From Streptomyces kaniharaensis (GTDB lineage: Bacteria > Actinomycetota > Actinomycetes > Streptomycetales > Streptomycetaceae): 64,000 nucleotides of DNA. This document shows, piece after piece, positions 7,928 to 15,661 of the stretch. The stretch spans positions 3,792,001-3,856,000 of the forward strand of contig NZ_WBOF01000001.1 in NCBI RefSeq assembly GCF_009569385.1. The letters run 5' to 3'. A program made the position numbers and the translations under genes. The stretch's first letter is position 1. The number at the start of each line of letters is the position of its first letter. The notes under the pieces were generated by a model. It was not told the DNA's origin and did not search any database. It was given only the letters and a program-made list of their open reading frames with translations.

Positions 7928-7974
7928 AGCATACATCTAGTGCCGTGAATCCGATGCAGCCCCACATGTAGTGT
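7928..7974 (-). promoter_or_regulatory. Tandem NrdR boxes
   Basis: On the minus strand ACACTACATGTGGGG (7974-7960) and GCACTAGATGTATGCT (7943-7928) both fit the NrdR box core CACTA-ATGT, and equivalent positions are 31 bp apart, three helical turns, as expected for paired NrdR boxes. They lie just upstream of the riboswitch, and the second overlaps a possible -10 (TATGCT). Confidence 0.82.
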
Positions 7975-8014
7975 CACGCGGCGCAGTTGTTCGAGCACCT
8001 GTGCGATAGGCTGC

Positions 8015-9247
8015 TCAGGCCGGGGGGTGCCATTCCTGGCCCGTGCGGCCATCGCACGGGCGCATCCGCACCTGCGCGGCCCCGCCCGAGGCGGCCCCGG
8101 GAGTATCGACGCAGCGCCCGCTGTCCTGGTTCGCGAGCTGGCCCGTGGGGGTCACCCGCCAGCGCTGGTCGGGGCGGGAGGTGCACGTAGTGAGGACGGG
8201 GAAGCCGAGGTCCGGGTCCTCCATGCAGCGCCCGCTCTGGCCGATCGAGCCGTCGTCCGCCATCGTCCAGGCCTGCGCGGGGGAGCCGTCACAGGTGCCG
8301 GCGCCGACCGCGGCGGGATCGCCCGCCACCCGGCTGTCCAGGCAGAGTCCGGGCAGGGCCGAGGTGATCGCGCCGCTGGGCTGGCCGGCGGCGGCCTGGA
8401 ACGAGAACGCGTCGCTGCTGAGCCCGGCGCCGCCCTCCCAGATCTCGAACCCGGCCTGGACGGCACACAGGTACGAACCGGGCGGGACATAGCCGCGCTG
8501 GACCGCGTCGCGGGTGAAGGCCCGCAGGTCCAGGTCGGTGACGGAGGTCGCGCTGGTGGCCATCTCGTAGGTGATCAGGGTGTGGCTGCTCTTCTTCGGC
8601 GCCTCGTACACGCGGTAGGAGGTGCCGCCGGCCCGCAGTTCGCCGTTCTGCTGGCCGAACGGCGTCTTGCCGTTGCCGCGCAGCCAGATCATCAGCTCGG
8701 CGCTCTCCGTGAAGGAGCAGCTGGTCCGGTCGCTGCTGTACCAGAGGTCGTACGAGACGTTGTAGACGCCGCCGTCGACCTGGGTGGTGTGCCAGCTGCT
8801 GGTCGCGTACCGCAGGTTGTTCACGGCGATGGGCAGCGGGCCGGTGCCGGGCTGGAGCTGGGTGCTGATGTGCGGGTAGGCGCCGGGGCCGCGGTCCGGG
8901 TCGGTCAGGCTGGCGCGGTTGACGCCGCTGCGGGTCACCCGGAAGCCGGTGCCGCCGTCGGTGCTGCTGATGCACAGGCCGCCGGTGGCGTTCCACTCGT
9001 TGGGGTTGATCAGGTAGCGGCCGGAGTCGACGGCCTGGGAGGGGTAGCGGTTCTCCCCGGTGGAGCAGATCTCGCCGGTGGTGGCGGCGGGCAGCGGGGT
9101 GACCGCGGGGACGGCCCTGGCGGGCTCCTGGTGGTCCCGCGGGAGCAGCAGGGCGCACAGGACCAGCGCGATCACGACGGTCGGCGCGAGCAGCCACCAC
9201 GGGCGCCGGCTCACGCGCCCGATCGCGGGCACGGCGGGGTCGGTCAT
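8015..9247 (-). CDS. Secreted or anchored GH12 glucanase with ricin-type lectin domain
   Basis: 410 aa. A membrane segment (residues ~17-35) acts as signal or anchor. A GH12 catalytic domain follows (~55-285), with nucleophile candidate E184 in ELMIWLRGNG and acid/base candidate E268 in GFEIWEGGAGL. A C-terminal ricin B / CBM13 domain (~290-410) shows three QxW repeats (QAWTM, QRWRV, QEWHP). GH12 enzymes cut beta-1,4- or mixed-linkage glucans or xyloglucan. ATG 9247 has GGGAGG 9-10 nt upstream. It is third in the GT2-GH26-GH12 operon, 62 nt after GH26, suggesting it trims the polymer made by the GT2 rather than serving foraging. Confidence 0.82.
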   Translation of the reverse strand: MTDPAVPAIGRVSRRPWWLLAPTVVIALVLCALLLPRDHQEPARAVPAVTPLPAATTGEICSTGENRYPSQAVDSGRYLINPNEWNATGGLCISSTDGGTGFRVTRSGVNRASLTDPDRGPGAYPHISTQLQPGTGPLPIAVNNLRYATSSWHTTQVDGGVYNVSYDLWYSSDRTSCSFTESAELMIWLRGNGKTPFGQQNGELRAGGTSYRVYEAPKKSSHTLITYEMATSATSVTDLDLRAFTRDAVQRGYVPPGSYLCAVQAGFEIWEGGAGLSSDAFSFQAAAGQPSGAITSALPGLCLDSRVAGDPAAVGAGTCDGSPAQAWTMADDGSIGQSGRCMEDPDLGFPVLTTCTSRPDQRWRVTPTGQLANQDSGRCVDTPGAASGGAAQVRMRPCDGRTGQEWHPPA

Positions 9248-9309
9248 GGGTCTCGTGCCTCCCTGCTGCTGTGTGGTCGTCCGGTCCGTCGGCCGGGTCG
9301 GCGGCGCGC

Positions 9310-10641
9310 TCACCCGGCGGAGGGGGAGCCGGACTTGGACCGGGTGGCCGTGGCGGTCGGCTTCCTGGTGGGGGGCTTGGTGGTGGCCGTGGCCGACGGG
9401 GAGGCCGAGGAGGAGGGAGAGGCCGAGGGGTCGGGCGCCGGCGCGGGCGTGGGGGCCGGCGGGGCGGCGGCCAGGGCCGGCTCGGAGCGGACGGTCCACG
9501 GCGTGCCGTACCGGGGCGCGGAGACCCCGGCGGCGTACGCCTCGGAGGCGGCGCCGGAGGCGGCCACCCGCCAGTCCACCTCCTTGCGCGACTCGTACCA
9601 GATCACGCCGATGATGTCGGGGTGCTGGGGGAGCTGCGAGAACATCTCGGTGATCCACTGCGCCTTCAGGCCCGAGGTGTCGGTGGCCCCGGTCTCGGTG
9701 ATCACCACGGGCTTCTGGGTGAACTCCCGCAGTTCCTTGATGGTCGGCTCGAAGATCTGGTTGAAGGACTTGTACTTCTCGACGCCGGTCGTGCCGTAGT
9801 AGCCGGACAGGCCGACCCAGTCGACGTAGTCGTCGCCGGGGTAGAGCGTGTTCAGCGGGGTGGCGTTCTCGTAGTCGACGTTGGGGCTCCACACCCAGGC
9901 CACCCGGGTGGCGCCGGCCTGCTTGAAGACGTCGTGGACGTGCTTCCAGGCCTGGATGTACTGGCCTTTCCTGTTCCCGTTGGCCTGCTCGCACCACGGG
10001 TACCAGTAGCCGTTCATCTCGTGGGCGAAGCGCAGGGCGACGGGGTAGCCGAGGCCCTTGATGCCCTCGGCCCAGGTCCTGATGTAGTCGTCGAACTTGC
10101 CGTCGATGATGTTGGAGAGGGCGTACTCGGGCTGCTCGCCGCGGAGTTTGTCCTCTTTCGCTTCCTTGTGGTAGTCCCACGGCTCCCAGGCGACCATCGG
10201 CATGATGCCGCGCTCGGCCACCGTGTCGAAGACCCGGCGGTCGAACTTGCGGTCCCACCAGCCCACCGAGAACTCCAGCACGTTCGGCTGGTGCTTCACG
10301 GCGGCCGTGAACTCGTCGAGCGGGCCGAGGTCGTACGGGCCCGTCTTGGTCATGATGCCGGTGAACGCGCCGCCGGCCGGCGGGAACTGCGGCGGCGGGG
10401 GCGGACCGGCGGGCGTCGGGGCCGTCGTCGGGCCCGGCGTCGCCGGGGCGGGGGTGGCGGTCGGGGACGCGGCCAGGGCTGTGGTCAGCCAGCTCGGCAT
10501 CGCGGTCGGGGCCGAGCCGGCGAAGGTGTACGGCTCGCGGGCGGAGGATCGGGCGAGCCGGGGCGCGAGCACGAAGGTGTACCCGACCATCAGGACCAGG
10601 GCGAGCAGGGCGGCGATCCGGGGGATGGTGATCCGCAGCAT
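9310..10641 (-). CDS. Membrane-anchored GH26 family glycoside hydrolase
   Basis: 443 aa. There is an N-terminal membrane segment (residues ~8-27), a Pro/Thr-rich linker (~55-85), a GH26 domain (~95-385) and a Ser/Thr/Pro-rich C-terminal tail. Catalytic residues are visible: acid/base E208 in RFAHEMNGYWYPW and nucleophile E316 in VVITETGATD. GH26 includes beta-mannanases and beta-1,3-1,4-glucanases; I cannot choose between them. The ATG overlaps the GT2 stop by one base (TGATG), so the two are translationally coupled, a strong sign that the hydrolase serves the polymer made by the GT2. Confidence 0.85.
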   Translation of the reverse strand: MLRITIPRIAALLALVLMVGYTFVLAPRLARSSAREPYTFAGSAPTAMPSWLTTALAASPTATPAPATPGPTTAPTPAGPPPPPQFPPAGGAFTGIMTKTGPYDLGPLDEFTAAVKHQPNVLEFSVGWWDRKFDRRVFDTVAERGIMPMVAWEPWDYHKEAKEDKLRGEQPEYALSNIIDGKFDDYIRTWAEGIKGLGYPVALRFAHEMNGYWYPWCEQANGNRKGQYIQAWKHVHDVFKQAGATRVAWVWSPNVDYENATPLNTLYPGDDYVDWVGLSGYYGTTGVEKYKSFNQIFEPTIKELREFTQKPVVITETGATDTSGLKAQWITEMFSQLPQHPDIIGVIWYESRKEVDWRVAASGAASEAYAAGVSAPRYGTPWTVRSEPALAAAPPAPTPAPAPDPSASPSSSASPSATATTKPPTRKPTATATRSKSGSPSAG

Positions 10642-12701
10642 CAGCGGGCCCCCTGCTGCGGCCGTCCGCCGGCCCGGGCGGGCTCCAGCAGTTCCTCGAA
10701 CTCGTCGTCGTCGGGTTCCTCGGCCTGCTGCGGATTGGTCCGCTGGCTCGGCAGGTGCCCGGCGACGGAGGACTCGGGCGCCTCGGCGGTCTCGGAGGCC
10801 TCAGCGGTCTCGGCGCTCTCGGCGGTCGTGGCGGTCTGGGTGTCCTCGGACGTCTCGGTGTCCTCGTACGCCTCGGCGTACTCGGCAGCCCTGGCCGCGG
10901 CGGCCTGCTGGACGTGGGCCTCACGGCGTCCGCTGACGAAGGAGATCACCAGGGGTGCGACACCGGTGAACAGGCTGACCCCGGCCCAGAACCGCAGGAT
11001 CCAGATGTCGTGGTGCAGCGTGAAGCTCGCCCCGAGCAGCCCGCCCGCGACGGCCGCCCACATCAGGTGCAGCCGGAACGTCGACAGCGACTCGGCGCTG
11101 CGCAGGTCGCCCTTGGCGGTGACGGCGTAGGCGAGCGGGCGGCGCAGCAGCGCGGCGCCCGCGGCCGCGACGTAGACCGGGCCGGCGAACAGGGCCAGCC
11201 CCATGCCCGCCGTGCCGATCTCGCGGCGCTCGTGTGCGGCCAGGTTGAACCGGCGCAGCCACAGCCACAGCACGAACCAGCTGCCCATGCTGGCGCCCCA
11301 CAGGACCATCCAGTGGGTGCTGTTGAGGTGGATGGAGGTGACGCCGAGGGCCAGGTACACGGAGGTGGCGAGGCTGCCGAGGACGGTGTTGACCGCCACG
11401 CTCGGGTAGTAGAACTGGACCAGGCCGTAGAGCACCCGCTGGCGCAGCCGCAGCTTGATGCCCGAGCGCAGCCGGCTCTTGAGCAGGATCTCCCAGATGC
11501 CGTACGCCCAGCGCTTCTGCTGGTTGAAGTAGTCGGTCCAGGAGGTCGGCCCCTCGCCGACGGCCAGGACGTCGGGGGTGTAGACGCCCTTCCAGCGATG
11601 GCCGGTCCCCGGGTTGACGGAGGCCTGGATCCGCATGCTGGTCAGGTGGTCCTCGATGATCGAGTCCTGGTAGCCGCCGATCTGCTGCCACGCGGTGGGG
11701 CGGTACAGGTGGTTGGTGCCGATCAGCAGCGGCGCGTCCATGCCGTTGCCGCCGCGCTCGACCAGGCCGGAGAACAGGTACTGCTGCACGGAGGCGCCGT
11801 GGGCGACCCAGTTGTCGTACATGTTGCCGTACACCTGGGGAGCCACCACGAACGCGACGTCGGGGTCGTGGAAGTAGCCGAGGGTGCGCTCCAGGAAGCA
11901 GGGCAGCGGCACGTGGTCCGGGTCCATCTGGGCCACCACGTCGTAGCCGTGCTCGTGCTCGGCGCGCCAGGAGTTGTGGTTGCCGGACTTGGTCTTGGCC
12001 CGGAACTCGCCCTCGGCCTGGTTGTACTCGGGGCGGCCCTTGCGGCTGAAGTGGTGGACGCCGAGCCGGGCGGCCATCTCCTTGACCCGGTCGTCGTCGC
12101 CCTCGTCGAGTATCCAGACGTCGATCTGGCCGTCGTACTCGATCCGCAGCATGGCCCGGAGGGTCCGTTCGACGATCTCGATCGGCTCCTTGGAGGGCAC
12201 GATCGTGGTCAGCACGGCGACCTTCAGGCCGGGCGGCGGGGTGACCGGCACCGGGTCCTTGGCGCGGAAGGCGAACACCCAGACGGCGAGGTTCTGGACC
12301 AGCCGGATCACCTCGACCGTCACCACGGCGCAGAAGCAGATCCGGGCCAGATTGACCCGCCAGTCCGGGGACCAGCCCACGCCCGATCCGGGGATGTGCT
12401 CGGGGAGCAGCAGCCAGCCGACGAAGGCGAGGCCGGCCAGCGCGTTGGCGGCGACCAGCACGGTCATGACGAACTTGACGCCGCGTGAGGAGACCGAGCG
12501 GTAGCGGACGGCGGCGCCGTCCTCGCCGGCCGTCAGCGGGCCCGTGGTCTCGGCGCAGGCGACGTACGCGCGCTGGGCCGCGGTGTTGCGCAGGTCCCGG
12601 CGAAGGAGCCGCCGTTCGTGCCGGGCCCGGGGAAGTACGCGCCCGTGGCGCCCCCGTCCCCGGTTGATCCGGTTCGCCGCGTGTTCGTTGGTGGAGTCCA
12701 C
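10641..12701 (-). CDS. Processive GT2 membrane polysaccharide synthase
   Basis: About 686 aa with a cellulose-synthase-like layout: two N-terminal membrane segments (~75-135), a cytoplasmic GT2 domain with DxD (D260/D262 in MDPDHVPLP), the catalytic EDH (~350-352) and the QQKRW processivity motif (~394-398), then about five further membrane segments. The C-terminal ~110 residues are a low-complexity Ala/Glu/Ser/Thr tail ending in an acidic DDDEFEELLEP stretch. GTG 12701 is preferred because GGGGG lies 7 nt upstream; the ATG at 12719 has none. It differs from the well-known CslA/GlxA locus in having GH26 and GH12 partners. Product unknown; a beta-linked glucan or mannan is likely. Confidence 0.82.
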   Translation of the reverse strand: MDSTNEHAANRINRGRGRHGRVLPRARHERRLLRRDLRNTAAQRAYVACAETTGPLTAGEDGAAVRYRSVSSRGVKFVMTVLVAANALAGLAFVGWLLLPEHIPGSGVGWSPDWRVNLARICFCAVVTVEVIRLVQNLAVWVFAFRAKDPVPVTPPPGLKVAVLTTIVPSKEPIEIVERTLRAMLRIEYDGQIDVWILDEGDDDRVKEMAARLGVHHFSRKGRPEYNQAEGEFRAKTKSGNHNSWRAEHEHGYDVVAQMDPDHVPLPCFLERTLGYFHDPDVAFVVAPQVYGNMYDNWVAHGASVQQYLFSGLVERGGNGMDAPLLIGTNHLYRPTAWQQIGGYQDSIIEDHLTSMRIQASVNPGTGHRWKGVYTPDVLAVGEGPTSWTDYFNQQKRWAYGIWEILLKSRLRSGIKLRLRQRVLYGLVQFYYPSVAVNTVLGSLATSVYLALGVTSIHLNSTHWMVLWGASMGSWFVLWLWLRRFNLAAHERREIGTAGMGLALFAGPVYVAAAGAALLRRPLAYAVTAKGDLRSAESLSTFRLHLMWAAVAGGLLGASFTLHHDIWILRFWAGVSLFTGVAPLVISFVSGRREAHVQQAAAARAAEYAEAYEDTETSEDTQTATTAESAETAEASETAEAPESSVAGHLPSQRTNPQQAEEPDDDEFEELLEPARAGGRPQQGAR

Positions 12702-12918
12702 CGGTAAGCCCCCATACAACCGCTTCGTCGCTGCGAAGCCGCTGGTTCCCTGCTCCGTCAGCGCCCGTCGGCGCTGGTCACCCGGCCGTCGGTCGACGGC
12801 TGTCGCGGCGTGCCGGCGCCGCTCAGGTGGATGGTCTGATAGTCGTTCAAGCGGTCAGCATACGGGCAGCGGTGGAACGGTCACAGCCGGGGTTCGGGGT
12901 CCGCAGGCGCCACGACGT

Positions 12919-12952
12919 CCGCAGGCCCCGCCGAAAAGGGCGGGGCCTGCGG
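12919..12952 (-). terminator. Hairpin terminator of the DUF2510 gene
   Basis: A 14-bp perfect stem (12919-12932 with 12939-12952) and a GAAAAG loop, 14 nt after the stop of the DUF2510 gene on the minus strand. It also separates that gene from the GT2 operon. Confidence 0.8.
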
Positions 12953-12965
12953 AGCTGAACCCACG

Positions 12966-14081
12966 TCAGGGAGTGATCTTGACGGAGTTCGCGATCTGGT
13001 CCATCAGCGTCAGCGGCGGGGCCTCCGACGCCTGGTCGAGGCAGATCTGGAGCACCGGCACGGTGGTGGCTCCGGCCGCCGGGGTGACCTCGAGGATGCC
13101 GCAGTAGCTGTCCGGCGCCGACGAGGAGCTGGACATCGGGACGTGCCACAGCGCGAGGTAGCCGTCCATGCCCTGGATCTTGACGGCCGACTGCTTCACC
13201 GGCTCCGGCGGGGTCGGCGAGTCCGAGCCGTAGCGGGCGTTGTAGAGCAGCTGGCCCATACCGAGCACCAGGGACTTCGGGTCGGACCAGCCGCCGTTGA
13301 ACACCCGGAGGTTCTGGACGACCATGCCGCGCGTGCAGGCCCCGCTGCCGTGGCCCACGCAGGCGTACGGGCCGACCGCGTACCGCACCTCGTTCGGCGC
13401 CTTGGCGTCGACCTGGACCTGCCAGTCCTGCGGCAGCATGAAGTTCATCTTCGAGTCCTGGCCGGTGATCTGGCGCCCGCCGGAGAGCGGCTGGCCGCCG
13501 GTCAGGGCGGTGCCCATGAAACCGTTGGGGCTCTTGGGGTCGCCGGCGGCCGTCGGGGACGCGGTCGAGTCGGCCTTCGTCGAACCGGGCTTGGCGGTCT
13601 TGTGGCCGACGACGTACCCGCCCCCGGCCATCACGAGGGACAGCGCGACGGCGCCGACGGCCAGGAGCACCCGGTGCTTGGTGCGGTTCGGCTCGACGGT
13701 CTCGAAGACCACCGAGGTCGGGACCGGCTTGGGGGCGGCCGGCGCCGGGGTTGGCGTCGGCTGCGGTGCCGGGGTGGGCGTCGGCACGGGCTGCGGGGCC
13801 GGCGCGGCGGACGGGTTCGGCAGGGATGCCATCGTCGGCGTGGCCGGCTGCGGGGCCGGCGCGGTGGGCGCGGGCTGCGGAGCCGGGACGGCCGGGGAGA
13901 CGGCCGTCGGCGCGGCGGCGTTCCGGGCGGCCTGGCCGGGGAAGGTGCTCGCGGGCGCGGCCGCACCCCCGGGCTTAGGCTGAATCTTGTCGGTCCAGAT
14001 CGAACCGTCCCACCAGCGCAGTGTGTTGGGCTGCCCTGAAGGGTCGTCGTACCAGCCGCTCGGCGCACTCCCCGTCGTCAT
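12966..14081 (-). CDS. DUF2510 membrane protein with extracytoplasmic domain
   Basis: 371 aa. The N-terminal DUF2510 motif (GWYDDPSGQPNTLRWWDGS) is followed by a long Pro/Ala-rich cytoplasmic region (~35-125), one membrane helix (~140-158) and an extracytoplasmic domain of ~210 residues containing several cysteines. DUF2510 proteins are common actinobacterial membrane proteins of unknown function. No Shine-Dalgarno is visible. Instead TAGGAT lies 7 nt before the ATG, with TGACCA 17 nt upstream of it, suggesting a leaderless transcript. Monocistronic, ended by the hairpin at 12919-12952. Confidence 0.8.
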   Translation of the reverse strand: MTTGSAPSGWYDDPSGQPNTLRWWDGSIWTDKIQPKPGGAAAPASTFPGQAARNAAAPTAVSPAVPAPQPAPTAPAPQPATPTMASLPNPSAAPAPQPVPTPTPAPQPTPTPAPAAPKPVPTSVVFETVEPNRTKHRVLLAVGAVALSLVMAGGGYVVGHKTAKPGSTKADSTASPTAAGDPKSPNGFMGTALTGGQPLSGGRQITGQDSKMNFMLPQDWQVQVDAKAPNEVRYAVGPYACVGHGSGACTRGMVVQNLRVFNGGWSDPKSLVLGMGQLLYNARYGSDSPTPPEPVKQSAVKIQGMDGYLALWHVPMSSSSSAPDSYCGILEVTPAAGATTVPVLQICLDQASEAPPLTLMDQIANSVKITP

Positions 14082-14134
14082 GCGGCGGATCCTAGCAGTG
14101 TCCCGATCGGATGGTCATTTCAAGTCACAGGGCT

Positions 14135-14629
14135 TCAGAAGGCGAGCGAGTACACCATCAGATCCATGCCCGGGTAAGGGGACCAGTCGCGCTCGGGAGT
14201 GCGGCGGAAGCCGATCCGCTCGTAGACGCGGTGGGCGGCGGTCATCTCCGGGCGGGTGGAGAACGCCATCCCGGCCAGGCCGAGTTCGCGGCTGCGGTCC
14301 ATCGCGGCGCGCACCAGCGCCTCGCCGACGCCCCGGCCGCGGGCGGCCGCGGCGGTGGCGAGCATCCGGATCTCGCCCTCCCGCGGGGTGGCGATGTCGG
14401 CCCACTCGGTGCCGCCGACGGCGAGGGTCACACAGCCCAGGACCCGTCCCCCGGCCGTGTCGACCGCGACGAGGAGCTCGGCCTCCCGGGACCGGCGGGC
14501 GGCGTCGCGCAGGAGCTCGACGTAGCGGCTGTCGGGCGCGGTGTGACCGTCGCCGACGAAGGCCTCGACGGTGACGCGGCCGGCGTCCTCGAGGTCCTCC
14601 TCGTGGGCCCGGCGGATGACGATGTCCAT
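14135..14629 (-). CDS. GNAT family N-acetyltransferase
   Basis: 164 aa GNAT fold. The acetyl-CoA loop is visible as RMLATAAAARGRGVGEALV, and the C-terminal AAHRVYERIGFRRTPERDW is the usual beta6-beta7 region. The substrate cannot be read from the sequence. No ribosome site precedes the ATG; CACACT lies 6 nt upstream, so it may be leaderless. It is flanked by unrelated genes in the same direction. Confidence 0.82.
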   Translation of the reverse strand: MDIVIRRAHEEDLEDAGRVTVEAFVGDGHTAPDSRYVELLRDAARRSREAELLVAVDTAGGRVLGCVTLAVGGTEWADIATPREGEIRMLATAAAARGRGVGEALVRAAMDRSRELGLAGMAFSTRPEMTAAHRVYERIGFRRTPERDWSPYPGMDLMVYSLAF

Positions 14630-14722
14630 GCGGCCAGTGTGCCGGAGCCGTGAGGGGTTCCGGATGGCCCGGGGGTTTCGGGGGCTTCCTGGACGACCGC
14701 CGCTCCACCCGCACCACTCACG

Positions 14723-15505
14723 TCAGTTCTCGTCCGCGAGGTGGGCGGTGTCGTTCCAGTGGGCCGGCCGCAGCCGCCCGTCCCGGGCGCGCCAGAGGCT
14801 CGTCGAGCAGTTGTGCACCGGTCCCAGCTCGATCAGCCGCTCCTCGGTGAGCCGGTCCAGCGCGTACCGCAGCATCAGCACCGTGCAGTCGTGCGCGACC
14901 AGCAGGACGGGCCGCCCGGCCTCCTCCTCGCACACGTCCCGCAGCACGCTGCGCACCCGCAGCGCGACGTCCGCCCAGGACTCGCCGCCGGGCGGGCGAT
15001 AGTACAGCTCGCCCATCTTGCGCCGGCGGGCCGCCTCCTCCGGGTACTTGGTCTCGATGGCGGCCTTCGGCAGCATCTCCAGGATGCCCAGCTCCCGGTC
15101 CCGCAGCCGCTCGTCGTGGCGCACCGCGAGCGTGACCGGGACGGCGCCGAGCCCGGCGGCCTGGGCGATCGCGATCCGGGCGGTCTCGGCGGTGCGCACG
15201 TACGGCGAGCACCAGACGCTGCGCGGGCGGTCGGCGCCGGGCAGCGCGGCCCACCAGCGGCCGAGCGCCCGGGCCTGCTGCCGGCCGTGCAGCGACAGCG
15301 GGATGTCGGCGTCCCGGCAGCTGATCGGCACGCTGAGCGCGCCGGCGGCCTCGGCCAGCTGGAACTCGACGTTGGCGGTGGACTCGCCGTGCCGGGTGGC
15401 GATCAGCACGGAGGGCAGCCGGGTGGCCGCCGCCTGGCCGTTCGCGGTGAGCGGGGTCAGGGCGGACTGGTGTTGTCCGTTGAGGGTGGTGCCGAGTTCT
15501 GCCAT
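14723..15505 (-). CDS. Histidine phosphatase (phosphoglycerate mutase-like) family protein
   Basis: 260 aa. The RHGE motif (R38-E41) carries the phospho-accepting histidine, and VAHDCTVLMLRYAL supplies the second conserved histidine. SPYVRTAETARIA and ELGILEML are further family features. Substrate unknown; members range from sugar-phosphate to phosphoprotein phosphatases. The ATG has GGGGAG about 9 nt upstream. Confidence 0.82.
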   Translation of the reverse strand: MAELGTTLNGQHQSALTPLTANGQAAATRLPSVLIATRHGESTANVEFQLAEAAGALSVPISCRDADIPLSLHGRQQARALGRWWAALPGADRPRSVWCSPYVRTAETARIAIAQAAGLGAVPVTLAVRHDERLRDRELGILEMLPKAAIETKYPEEAARRRKMGELYYRPPGGESWADVALRVRSVLRDVCEEEAGRPVLLVAHDCTVLMLRYALDRLTEERLIELGPVHNCSTSLWRARDGRLRPAHWNDTAHLADEN

Positions 15506-15661
15506 TGCCGCGTGCTCCCCGTGGGTCGATCAGTTGCCGGCCGGTCGTCCGGTCCGGTCTGGTGGTGCCCGGCGTACGCGGCCGTTCATACATATGATCG
15601 CGCCGCCTTCTCCAGTGTTCACGGAGAAGACGGCACGACCACAGGGCGCGCGCATGGCCAA

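Noticed and set aside
8015..10924. A 969-codon frame apparently fusing sequence upstream to the GH12 protein
   Set aside because: The N-terminal two thirds are an out-of-frame shadow of GH26 and GT2; a ribosome site and signal segment define the real GH12 start at 9247.
10641..12701. Identifying the GT2 as CslA
   Set aside because: No glxA-type galactose oxidase or other csl partner is adjacent, and the gene partners (GH26, GH12) differ from the cslA locus.
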